Positions 53,815 through 62,421 of a DNA stretch of 64,000 nt are shown piece by piece. The position numbers and the translations under genes were made by a program. The notes under the pieces are model-generated. The model saw nothing but the letters and a program-made list of their open reading frames with translations, did not search any database and was not told the origin of the DNA. This DNA comes from Sphingobacterium populi. GTDB taxonomy: Bacteria; Bacteroidota; Bacteroidia; Sphingobacteriales; Sphingobacteriaceae. Positions within the stretch are counted from its first letter, which is position 1, and each line of letters begins with the position of its first letter. The stretch covers positions 720,565 to 784,564 of the forward strand of contig NZ_LQXS01000002.1 in NCBI RefSeq assembly GCF_001586775.1, in the 5' to 3' direction.

Positions 53815-54546
53815 CCCGCATTTTCTAATACTTTATATATAGGAGAATTTACGTCAACTTCCTTCAGAGGATTATTTTTACTCCATTCCCACATTTTGTT
53901 CCATAAATGAATACCATATGTTAAATCCGACAAGTCAAAATTTCTATTTGAAAACATGTCCTTATAATTTAGATAATCCACGGGACAAAAGACTTCTGGG
54001 GAGACTACATAATCAGTATAGTTATTTTGAAATATTTTTTCCGATAAACATTTGGCTCCAATTTCGGTCCAAGTGATTTGAGTTTTATCTTGAATAGCTG
54101 AAACTTTTTTTCTCGATATCCAATAGCAATCTTTCACCTAAAACACTGCGCTTTTCCATCTTTATAACACAATTACTTATGGTCACAATCTCCTCAAAAT
54201 TACCCATAACTTTTTCTGTAGCAAAAACATATTCAGATTCTATTTCAAAAGGTTTGATACATAACATATCACTATCTACCCACCATCCACCTTTAAGAAA
54301 AAGAAGTTTTATTCTGAACCAATCGGAAAACGTCGCGTAGGAGTTATGAAAATCTCTGAAAATATATTGCTTCGGAATTATTTCATTCGCGTTCATTAGC
54401 TTAACTCCGTTGGGAATATTTTTTATTGGGCTATATGTATAGATTTCCACTTCACAACCAACGTTTAAAAACGACTGCATACATAGTTTTTGCATATCTT
54501 CAAATATGCTACTTATCCACAGGGTTTTAACTTTTATTTTTGACAT
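53799..54546 (-). pseudogene. DXD-type glycosyltransferase, frameshifted in a run of A
   Basis: The minus-strand gene encodes a small sugar transferase of the capsular-polysaccharide/TcdA-like DXD group: KVKTLWISSIFEDMQKLCMQ at the start and GGWWVDSDMLCIKPF with the DXD motif. After LLLDIEKK the frame runs into a stop (SFSYSR), while the adjacent frame carries on as VSAIQDKTQITWTEIGAKCL to 53799. Removing one A from the A7 run near 54115-54121 rejoins a protein of about 248 residues. It lies tail to tail with lanB, overlapping its 3' end by 16 bases. Confidence 0.8.
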
Positions 54547-54625
54547 ATTAGGTTATTTCTATAAAATGCAATTTAATCAAATAAATGTTAGCTTATTCAA
54601 TCTTATCAGATTATTTCTTGTTAAA

Positions 54626-56821
54626 ATGAATTTTAGATTTAAACGGTTTCCTAATTTTTTACAAAGTGATGAAATGGATTGTGGAGTAACGTGTCTTAAA
54701 ATAATCTCGAAATATTATGGGAAATTGATAAGTACTAAAAAATTAAAGGAGTTGTGTAATAGCTCAAAGGAAGGTGTTAGTTTTTCCGATCTTGAAAATG
54801 CCTCCAAAATATTAGGTTTTGATTCCTTTGGTGTAGCATTGCCAATAAGCGAGCTAAAGCAAATTTCGTTACCTGCGATACTACATTGGGATCAAAATCA
54901 TTTTGTAGTACTATACAAAGTAGTCAGCAATAATTATTACATCTCTGATCCTGCAATAGGACTTACGAGATACTCCCAGTCTTCCTTGCAAGAGCATTGG
55001 GAAAGTAATAGTATTAAAGAAAATGGCTTTGCTTTGGTTATGACTCCATCTCCAAAATTTTACAAATTGCAAAGTTCAGATAGTGATATTTCACTCAATT
55101 GGAAGAGTATTGTAGAGTATTTTTACCCATATAAGAAAATTATTTATCAACTGTTATGGGGTTTGATAATTGGCTTATTGTTGCAGACATCTATACCGTT
55201 ATTGACTCAGTATGTAGTCGATGTAGGTATCAAAGGCAATGATATTTCACTTGTCAACTTAATTTTGTTTGCGCAAATTTCCTTATGGTTGGCACAAATA
55301 TCCGTATCTACCTTAAATTCATGGATATTATTACATATTAGCTCCAGAGTAAATATATCGCTATTGACAGATTTGCTTATAAAGATAATTGCAATGCCTT
55401 TGCGTTTTTTTGACACGAAAACTCACGGCGATATCATACAGAGAATTAATGATCAGGAGAGGATTGAAAGTTTTCTCACAGGAAATACTATAAATGCTTT
55501 TTTTTCTCTTTTAACAATGATTTTGTTTGGTACTCTATTGTTGATTTATGACCTTCTTATCTTTTCTGTTTTTTTTGCAGGAACAGTAATCTACCTCATT
55601 TGGATTTTTATGTTCTTGCCAGCAAGGAGAAAACTAGACAATGAGAGATTCAAGATCTCTTCCGAAAATCAAAATAAACTTGTTGAGCTAATTCAGGGAA
55701 TCCGGGAAATCAAGAACAATAACGCTGAAATGAAAAAACGTTGGACTTGGGAAGACCTTCAAGTAAATCTGTTTCAATACAAGGTTAAGTCTTTGAAGCT
55801 GTCTCAAACACAGCATGTTGGATCTATGGCTATTTCCCAAATTCGCGGAATATTGATTACTTATCTCAGTGCAAAGTATGTGATAGGCGGCGAAATTACC
55901 TTGGGTGCTATGATTGCTATACAATATATTGTTGGGGCAGTTAGTAGTCCCGTTGAATCTTTGTTAGGATTTATTCAGTCTTATCAGGATGCCAAAATGA
56001 GTCTTAGTAGGTTAAATGAAGTTTTTGAACAAGATGATGAGATTAAACTTGATAAGGAGTATTTGAGTGAAATTCCTAATGATAAATCTATACACTTTCA
56101 GGGAGTTTCATTCGGTTACGAGGGAGCCAATGGTTCTCATGTTTTCGAAAATTTAAATCTAAAGATTCCTGCTGGAAAAACTACAGCAATCGTTGGAGAA
56201 AGCGGCAGCGGTAAGTCATCTATATTGAAGCTGCTAATGAAGTATAATGATTGTTTTAAAGGTAATATCACAATTGGAGGAATTAGCATTAAAGACATTG
56301 ACTTCAAAGTATGGCGAAAAGCCTGTGGAGTTGTTATGCAAGATAGTTTTATTTTTGATGATACTATAGAAGGTAATATAGCTTTGTCCGAAGAACAAAT
56401 TGACGACGTAAAGATGTTAGAAATAATAGATCTTGTCAGGCTTACGGAATTTATCAACTCACTACCTTTGGGATTAAAAACAATAGTAGGAAAAGCTGGA
56501 TCCGGACTAAGTCAAGGTCAAAGACAAAGGATTTTAATTGCAAGAGCTCTATATAAAATGCCTGACTACTTGTTTTTAGATGAAGCGACAAGTGCATTAG
56601 ATGCTAATACTGAAAAGCTACTTAGCGATAACCTTTCGAAGTTTCTTAAAAATAGAACTGCCTTGATAATCGCTCATCGATTAAGTACAGTTAAGAATGC
56701 TGATAATATTATAGTTTTAAAAAGGGGACAAATTATAGAACAAGGTACTCACTTAGAATTAGTAAAACTAGGAGGGCTATATTTGGAGTTGATAAAAAAC
56801 CAGTTAGATATAGGAGGATAG
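54626..56821 (+). CDS. C39 peptidase-containing ABC exporter (LanT-type)
   Basis: The start at 54626 gives 731 residues (an ATG at 54566 is the alternative). An N-terminal C39 peptidase has Cys19 in SDEMDCGVTCLK, His in WDQNHFVVLY and Asp in ISDPAIG. Six membrane helices follow (about 160-430), then the ATPase with Walker A GESGSGKSS, signature LSQGQRQR, Walker B YLFLDEATSALD and the His switch IIAHRLS. It cuts after the leader Gly-Gly and exports the mature peptide. The frame opens divergently from the glycosyltransferase gene at 54546. Confidence 0.93.
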   Translation: MNFRFKRFPNFLQSDEMDCGVTCLKIISKYYGKLISTKKLKELCNSSKEGVSFSDLENASKILGFDSFGVALPISELKQISLPAILHWDQNHFVVLYKVVSNNYYISDPAIGLTRYSQSSLQEHWESNSIKENGFALVMTPSPKFYKLQSSDSDISLNWKSIVEYFYPYKKIIYQLLWGLIIGLLLQTSIPLLTQYVVDVGIKGNDISLVNLILFAQISLWLAQISVSTLNSWILLHISSRVNISLLTDLLIKIIAMPLRFFDTKTHGDIIQRINDQERIESFLTGNTINAFFSLLTMILFGTLLLIYDLLIFSVFFAGTVIYLIWIFMFLPARRKLDNERFKISSENQNKLVELIQGIREIKNNNAEMKKRWTWEDLQVNLFQYKVKSLKLSQTQHVGSMAISQIRGILITYLSAKYVIGGEITLGAMIAIQYIVGAVSSPVESLLGFIQSYQDAKMSLSRLNEVFEQDDEIKLDKEYLSEIPNDKSIHFQGVSFGYEGANGSHVFENLNLKIPAGKTTAIVGESGSGKSSILKLLMKYNDCFKGNITIGGISIKDIDFKVWRKACGVVMQDSFIFDDTIEGNIALSEEQIDDVKMLEIIDLVRLTEFINSLPLGLKTIVGKAGSGLSQGQRQRILIARALYKMPDYLFLDEATSALDANTEKLLSDNLSKFLKNRTALIIAHRLSTVKNADNIIVLKRGQIIEQGTHLELVKLGGLYLELIKNQLDIGG

Positions 56822-56825
56822 TCGT

Positions 56826-57428
56826 ATGGTAAATAAGAAACATAATTATTATAAGTGTTATTCAAAACAAACTGTCAAAGTATTACGAAATGTTCCAAAA
56901 TGGTTATTTTATAGAGGTAGTCTAATAAACACCATAGCAACTGTGTTGCTAGTAATTCTGTTTGGATTTGTTAAATTCCCTAAGATGTTAGAGGTGAAAG
57001 TGAAGGTTGAAGAAAACTCTACTGCTAATATATATCACTCCACTTCTAAGAGTAGCAGTAGCAACGTAGATCAAGATAGACTATGCCTAAATACTTTCTC
57101 TATTCCTACACTTGCTGATAGTTCACAAAATAATCTTCAAGATCATATAACCGTAAGCTTTATTTTGGAAGACGAAAAAGTGGTTTTAGATAGCCTAAAA
57201 CCGGAAATTATATTAACAATATACGGTAATTCAAAGCTAAAAAATCAAATTTTCAAAGGTCATCTACACTATGTAACCAATTCCTACCAGTCAAACAGAT
57301 TATTTTATGCGGTAATTGGATTTAAAAACAGCTCTATTAGTTCTTATATTAATAAAAATGATATTGGGTCTATGAAAATAAGTCTTGGTGAGAAGTCAAT
57401 CATTTCTGAAGTATTAGGGATGAGGTAA
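56826..57428 (+). CDS. short HlyD-like membrane adaptor of the exporter
   Basis: The 200-residue product starts 4 bases after the exporter gene. It has one N-terminal span preceded by VPKWLFYRGSLINTI, the start typical of Bacteroidota HlyD-type adaptors (aromatic PxW then a span ending in FVKFP). The long coiled-coil and lipoyl parts of normal adaptors (usually over 380 residues) are missing; only a beta-type C-terminal domain remains. It is a minimal periplasmic partner or has another role such as immunity. Confidence 0.65.
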   Translation: MVNKKHNYYKCYSKQTVKVLRNVPKWLFYRGSLINTIATVLLVILFGFVKFPKMLEVKVKVEENSTANIYHSTSKSSSSNVDQDRLCLNTFSIPTLADSSQNNLQDHITVSFILEDEKVVLDSLKPEIILTIYGNSKLKNQIFKGHLHYVTNSYQSNRLFYAVIGFKNSSISSYINKNDIGSMKISLGEKSIISEVLGMR

Positions 57429-57451
57429 TTCAGGCAGTACAACGCGGATAG

Positions 57452-57470
57452 CCTTACGAAAAGGGTAAGG
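57452..57470. terminator. weak hairpin at the end of the exporter operon
   Basis: CCTTAC and GTAAGG pair around an 8-base loop, followed by TTTC, 24 bases past the adaptor stop. It lies between convergent genes and could end both transcripts. The stem is short. Confidence 0.35.
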
Positions 57471-57523
57471 TTTCAAAGATAGGTAAGGCTAAATGTTAAG
57501 GATCCGGTAGGATCACATTATTA

Positions 57524-58538
57524 TTACTTCCTATAAATACGATTACATTTTTCCCCCTGCGATACAAAAATTACGATATCTAGCTTTTTATCATCGACTA
57601 TTTTCGGATTTTTTAATCTAATTGCAGAATTTTGATCCTCCTTTAAGCCGATTGCTAGATAATTCTCATTAAAGTATTCTCTTAAAAATGTTCCCATTTT
57701 TTTTGGACCTTTAAATAATGGATCATTTTCTAAGTGATAATTTGCGGCTAATACAATTACATTTTCATTACGGCTGATTTTTTTTTAGATTTTCAAACAT
57801 AAGCGAATCCCGAGGAAAAGAAGGGGCATCCCACAAATTCGTAAATTGTTTCAACTCATCAAAGAAAATTGCATTTTCATCTGAAAAAATTTGTCTTTCC
57901 ACATATTTGAGATCTTTTCTTGCGGACCTAAACGTCTCCAGCCAATTTCTTGTGGCTATGACGTTGATTCCACTGTCTAAAATTGATAATATAGATTTTC
58001 TTAAGGTTGTTTGAATACTTGACAATTTGTAATTAATCTCTATATCGCCGTTACTATATTTTTGGAGACTGTCAATGGGCACAGAAAAATTCTGAAAATC
58101 AAACCCTGCAAATGTAATTTTATTTTTTCTTTTCGAATTGAACTCTCTTAACCATTCGATAAATTCAATCATCTGCTCACAATCGTACAAGCCTGCTCCT
58201 TGCAATAAATATGGCTCATTAAGTCCAGGTAAAACTTCGTGAAAGATTATGGATTGCGTTTGGCCACTAACGTACTCATTAATTATATGAGAAACATTTA
58301 TTGAACCCTCTATAGCTATGATGTCTATTTGATGTTCAGTCACAAGTTCTTTAATTATTTTGATCCTAGCATCTACGAGAGATTTCTTGAAATGCGTTTC
58401 CTCTCCAACTGCGATCACTTTCCTATTTCTTGCCAGCTCACTAATTATCTTCTTTTGATCAGGTGCAAATATTTGGGAGTGACAATAGTTGGTTAGTATG
58501 ATTGCAATAAGTGAATGTATTATAAGAAATGATCTCAT
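57524..58538 (-). pseudogene. erythromycin-esterase-like protein gene, frameshifted in a run of A
   Basis: The minus-strand gene has a signal peptide (LIIHSLIAIILTNYCHSQ) and the erythromycin-esterase/SucC-like fold markers VIAVGEETHFKKSL (Glu/His active site) and ITFAGFDFQNF. The frame stops after MFENLKKNQP, but dropping one A from the A9 run at 57778-57786 continues it as ISRNENVIVLAANYHLENDP to a stop at 57524, giving about 337 residues. The extension contains the family's late catalytic His (NYHLEND). Related proteins hydrolyse macrolide lactones; next to a lanthipeptide cluster it may process or inactivate a product (inference). Confidence 0.75.
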
Positions 58539-58623
58539 TTCTAAAAAAGATTAAGCTTTAAAATTTTTTCGATTTATTGCGAATTTATTGACACATAGAT
58601 ATTGCTACTCAAGAACATAGTGT

Positions 58624-59766
58624 TTATTTACCATCTGCTAAGTCAGATTCAGAATCAAATCTCAGACCAAATCGTGCATTTACAAAATACATGTGCTCTA
58701 TATAACGTAGGTATAATTCTGAACTACGCCAACTTTCTAGGTAGCCAAGACAGATGTCTTCTAATTTTGAAATATCTTTAGAAATCTCTACAGTGTCAAC
58801 GTCACCGCTAAGATCAATCATTGTCCGCATACCACGTTGTTTATGATTTACAAACGTTTTTTTTGCATCAGTTCTGAAACTTTTTAGTGTTGTCCAAAAC
58901 TTTTCACCTTTTAGTGTTATACCCCATTTCATAAGGTTTCGATGAAGAAATAATATTTTACCAGAAAAGTCGTGCTGCACCATCGTGTTCCCAAAAAAAG
59001 AAGTTCCTTCAACTATTCCCAGACTCGCAGGTAGGTACGGAACCATTATAAAATCAGTTTCTAGTGCGATCCATGCAAATCTGAATGTGTCTTTGTCCCC
59101 TTCAAGTAGTTTGTAGTAATAATCAGAATATTTGTTGAAGTAAACGCATAAGTTAAGAGCTTTCCAGCAAGCCTTTTTATTGATTAGCAACTGTCCGCTT
59201 TCCTGTTCAATATCACTACAATCAATTGGGGATCCTATGATTTTCCAAATAGGATTTTCTGGGTTTGTCCTCCAATAATCTGGCCAAAATATAGCCCCAC
59301 TAGCATTAAATTCATCTGAGGCAAATAAGAATGAGGGATCTTGATAAGCTACATTGTCACAATCTAAAAACAATACTCTTTCGAATCGACTATGTAATAT
59401 AGCCAATGGTTTCAAATAGTAGCCTGTACTTTTTATATTCTCATAATCTAATAGATCTCTAAATTGTACATCTAATCCATCGAATTGTGTAATAACATAA
59501 CTTGTAATTTCATTTCCGACATACCAAATTTCAATAGGTAACTTACATCCCTTGTGCCTCAAGGCGCTAATAGATACATATGCACACGTTACATAGTTTA
59601 CACCCCCGGCTGTATAGACAATTCCTTCTCCATGATATTTATCGGAAGGATAGTCCTCTATTTCGGTCACAAATTGCTGTTGATGTTCTCGAAGGGCAAT
59701 TATATTATCATCGTCAAATTTGTATTTTAACGAAGTAACAGTATTATTAATAATTTTTGATTTCAT
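58624..59766 (-). CDS. mannosyltransferase-like glycosyltransferase (Mnn1/GT71-like)
   Basis: The 380-residue product has YVTCAYVSISALRHKGCKLP and IEIWYVG near the start, the DXD-type metal motif in VLFLDCDNVAYQDPSFLF, and IFWPDYWRTNPENPIWKIIG, all as in the fungal-type alpha-mannosyltransferase family found in some bacteria. No signal peptide or span: cytoplasmic. It is transcribed against the cluster, 85 bases before the esterase gene, with which it may form an operon. Together with the other two it gives the cluster three glycosyltransferases. Confidence 0.8.
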   Translation of the reverse strand: MKSKIINNTVTSLKYKFDDDNIIALREHQQQFVTEIEDYPSDKYHGEGIVYTAGGVNYVTCAYVSISALRHKGCKLPIEIWYVGNEITSYVITQFDGLDVQFRDLLDYENIKSTGYYLKPLAILHSRFERVLFLDCDNVAYQDPSFLFASDEFNASGAIFWPDYWRTNPENPIWKIIGSPIDCSDIEQESGQLLINKKACWKALNLCVYFNKYSDYYYKLLEGDKDTFRFAWIALETDFIMVPYLPASLGIVEGTSFFGNTMVQHDFSGKILFLHRNLMKWGITLKGEKFWTTLKSFRTDAKKTFVNHKQRGMRTMIDLSGDVDTVEISKDISKLEDICLGYLESWRSSELYLRYIEHMYFVNARFGLRFDSESDLADGK

Positions 59767-60107
59767 ATAAATTTGTTTTAAGATACTGGTTTTTGGATCT
59801 TAAATATTTTGAAAAGCTTACAATATAGCAGTGAGACTTCTCAATCTTTAGTTAAGATTAATTCCAATATTGTTTATATAAGTGGTATTCTGCCGAATGA
59901 ATATCAAAAAGCATAAGGTAATAAGTCCTAATTTAAATATTGTTAAATATGGGAATTTTTATTTGAATATTAAAAATGCGACATGAGATAGTAATATTTA
60001 GGATCTTAGATAAAGACAATTTTTAATTGGAAGCTATAATAGTGTATTTTACTCCCAATAGGTGGTCCACCATCTTATCTAAGATCTAATCCAGCCTGAT
60101 CTATGCG
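59767..60107. other. AT-rich non-coding stretch at the cluster edge
   Basis: Very AT-rich, presumably including the promoter of the minus-strand glycosyltransferase. I see no gene, repeat or hairpin that can be supported. Confidence 0.4.
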
Positions 60108-60342
60108 ATTACAGAAACATACACCTACGATGTGAACGGCAATGCGACCAAAGACAGAATCTGTGTGAGCATCGGCTACAAAAACTTAAGTCTTCCAGAT
60201 ACGGTTTACAATAGTGGATTAAGGTGAGGATCGGTTATTTTTACGATGCCCTAGGCACTAAGCTACGCAATACTCCACACAAGGGGATATCCGAGACTAT
60301 ATAGGTGGTGTCGAATACACCAGCGAAGGCGTATGATAGCCT
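60108..60342 (+). pseudogene. remnant of an Rhs/YD-repeat protein gene
   Basis: Consecutive frames give ITETYTYDVNGNATKDR, then YFYDALGTKLRNT, then RDYIGGVEYTSEGV. These are the YD-repeat and the conserved core end of Bacteroidota Rhs-type proteins, broken by frameshifts and stops within 235 bases. No toxin domain or intact copy is near. Confidence 0.65.
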
Positions 60343-60417
60343 TACTTATCCAATATGGGGAACTATTGAAGTGGAAATAAACGGTGGTTTTAATTATCAA
60401 CTAAAGAGATGTTTTAA

Positions 60418-60926
60418 CGAAGCGCTTTGACATAGTTTCTAATGGAACTGATAGCTACCTTAATCAGGCGAGTGAGATTGTTGCCGCAAGAGGTCCCTTA
60501 GTAACTCAATTGAGAATAGGAGGATTTAGCAACAGTACATATGAGATTCTAATACATCATTTGGTGTCTTCAGATAATGACCTTGTTGTTAAAGTCAAAG
60601 CTTTAGTTTTTCACAGTAACGTCGCGGAATCGATCAAAATAGTTTATCATTAAGTACTATATCAGCGCAGAGTGGTAATGTCCCGGCACGCTCTTTTCGA
60701 TCTTTTTCACAAGACAGGATAGGTTTCGGCACACAGACGCCAGAACATCCTTTGGATATTGTTGGTAAGCTACATGCACATGAAATCTTGGTAAATATGC
60801 AAAAGGCTGCCGACTATGTTTTCGAGCCAGATTATGAGTTAACACCGTTAGATTCTTTAGCACTCTTCATCAAAACAAACAAGCATCTTCCAGAGATCCC
60901 ATCGGCAAATAAAATGTTGCAGAAAT
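60418..60926 (+). pseudogene. remnant of a tail-fibre-like protein gene
   Basis: A first piece (KRFDIVSNGTDSYLNQASEI to IKIVYH, stop at 60651) is followed in another frame by RIGFGTQTPEHPLDIVGKLH and YELTPLDSLALFIKTNKHLP. The second is the standard C-terminal module of Bacteroidota tail-fibre-like surface proteins (IGTxxPxxxLDVxG ... HLPEIPSA). Downstream a further piece reads LKNIEELTLHVIDFQWQIRE. The N-terminal part is missing. Confidence 0.65.
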
Positions 60927-61804
60927 AGTTAGAAGTGCGGTCTTTTCATATTTGTCGATTAAAAAATATTGAGGAATTGACGCTACACGTCATAGACTTC
61001 CAGTGGCAGATTCGCGAAATTCAGGAGGAGAAGAGTGTGCTATAGATGCAATTGTCATATAGCACCAATAAATGAATTTCGTAGAAATATCTACAGCGTG
61101 TTACAAATAGATTACAGCCTTATGGTTCCAAAACTCATTAATTATCAATAAATTGGCTTTTTAAGTCAGAAACATAGATTTTCCACTATATCGATGAGAG
61201 TCCCTAAAAAGCCTAATAATCTCAACCTCCAATTTTATCTTGTAAACAAAATTCAAAGAATAGGAGTTAGGTTACAAATAGGTTACATTAGTTTCGGAGT
61301 TCTACAATTTTGCAAGCTCAAGTGTCTTATAATCAGAATTTATAACCTTTGTACTTTGATGCGCTTAAAAGACTAAAGATCTTTTTGGCTCCGAGTTCGA
61401 GCCTAGGTGGTACGTTTAGGTAAAAAATGATGTTCTTCTTGATCAAAAAAAGTCATCTCCGGCAATCCAACAATATGCATGATTTTACTGGGGGGTAATG
61501 AGAGATTAAATAGGTTACAGCTCGCCATTTTCAAAATTCAATAATATTCCAGTACTTACTTTCATCAGTCAAAAACTTCGATTTCACGTTATATCAGCAA
61601 GCGCGGCCGAAAAGTGCCCAAAATTCTATCAAGTTTAAGTATTGTAGATGGCTTTATTTTATATCTTGTTTTGCATTTTTAGTGGTTGCGAGTTGCTTCT
61701 TGAATTAATGTGACAATGTTTTTTTAATTTTCCTATTGAAACTACATAGTAAAAATGTAATTGTTGTTATATCTAAATACATATAATCCATAGCGATTAA
61801 TTAT
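60927..61804. other. gene-free region with repeats
   Basis: Holds copy B of the dispersed repeat (61268-61383), partial copies of its GTTACAAATAGRTTACAG start at 61100-61117 and 61509-61520, and a tRNA-like 3' half at 61367-61414. Two stretches after the partial copies resemble each other (GTCAGAAACATAGATTTTCC near 61166 and GTCAAAAACTTCGATTTCAC near 61568), so a larger unit has been duplicated. No coding sense. Confidence 0.5.
61268..61383 (+). repeat. dispersed repeat, copy B, with tRNA-like 3' end
   Basis: GGTTACAAATAGGTTACA at the left and GCGCTTAAAAGACTAAAGATC at the right. Here the right end continues into a sequence that can fold as a tRNA 3' half: anticodon-type arm AAAGA/CTAAAGA/TCTTT (61368-61384), a 6-base variable part, and T-arm CCGAG-TTCGAGC-CTAGG with one mismatch (61391-61407). 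No 5' half exists, so it is not a functional tRNA. Confidence 0.5.
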
Positions 61805-61839
61805 TTTTATATGCGTTAACATATAAAACTTTATATTTG
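61805..61839 (+). promoter_or_regulatory. operator and promoter of the hipBST operon
   Basis: A perfect 9-bp dyad (TTTTATATG at 61805-61813 and CATATAAAA at 61820-61828, spacer CGTTAA) sits directly before TATATTTG (61832-61839), an exact Bacteroidota -7 element. The dyad covers the -33 region, the natural place for a HipB-type repressor to block transcription. The start would be about 61847, 21 bases before the ATG. Confidence 0.6.
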
Positions 61840-61867
61840 CTTAGATTAGTTGTGAAAACATATAATT

Positions 61868-62092
61868 ATGATGATACTTAAAGATTTTGTGAAGTTGAAA
61901 AGAAAGGAAGTAAATCTTACACAAGAGGAGTTTGCTGAACGAGCTGGTGTTGCACTTACGGTTATCCGGAAAATAGAACAGGGTAAGGAAAACCTAAATC
62001 TCGAAAAAGTCAACCAAGTACTTAAAATGTTTGGACATGTCTTGGTTCCTGTAAATGCCAGAGAGATATTTAAAGCAAAGGATCAGAGATGA
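61868..62092 (+). CDS. HipB-like antitoxin/transcriptional repressor
   Basis: The 74-residue product is an XRE-type helix-turn-helix protein (LTQEEFAERAGVALTVIRKI then EQGKENLNLEKVNQVLKMFG), the size and pattern of HipB antitoxins in tripartite systems. It heads a three-gene operon and overlaps the next gene by 4 bases. It probably binds the palindrome just upstream and represses the operon, alone or with its partners. Confidence 0.85.
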   Translation: MMILKDFVKLKRKEVNLTQEEFAERAGVALTVIRKIEQGKENLNLEKVNQVLKMFGHVLVPVNAREIFKAKDQR

Positions 62093-62421
62093 GAAGAGCA
62101 TCTATTTACTATAAGGATCATTTGGCGGGAACTCTCACGGAGACCGACGATGGTGAATATGTTTTTCACTATGATGAAGCCTACATTAAAGCCTATCCTG
62201 CAGCATTCATAACATTCACCATGCCTGTAAGATCCAAACCCTATAATGATAAACGTTTGTTTCCATTTTTTGAGGGACTAATACCTGAAGGTTGGTTGTT
62301 AGACATTGCTTCCAAGAGTTGGAAAATCAATACAAACGACCGTATGGCTTTACTGTTAGCATGCTGCCAGAACTGTATCGGTGCAGTAAGTGTTCAACCT
62401 ATACCTCAGGAAAATGATTAA
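62089..62421 (+). CDS. HipS-like protein (HipA N-subdomain 1)
   Basis: The 110-residue product corresponds to the N-subdomain-1 of HipA (YYKDHLAGTLTETDDGEYVF; KPYNDKRLFPFFEGLIPEGW), encoded as a separate protein. In HipBST systems this small protein is the antitoxin that neutralises the HipT kinase, while HipB boosts it and regulates the operon. Its stop overlaps the kinase start by 8 bases. Confidence 0.8.
   Translation: MRRASIYYKDHLAGTLTETDDGEYVFHYDEAYIKAYPAAFITFTMPVRSKPYNDKRLFPFFEGLIPEGWLLDIASKSWKINTNDRMALLLACCQNCIGAVSVQPIPQEND

Noticed and set aside
60657..60863. 68-codon minus-strand frame
   Set aside because: Antisense of the tail-fibre-like remnant, whose plus-strand reading matches a known module.
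61361..61414. Possible tRNA gene
   Set aside because: Only an anticodon-like arm and a T arm with a mismatch; no D arm or 5' acceptor half, so at best an attachment-site remnant.
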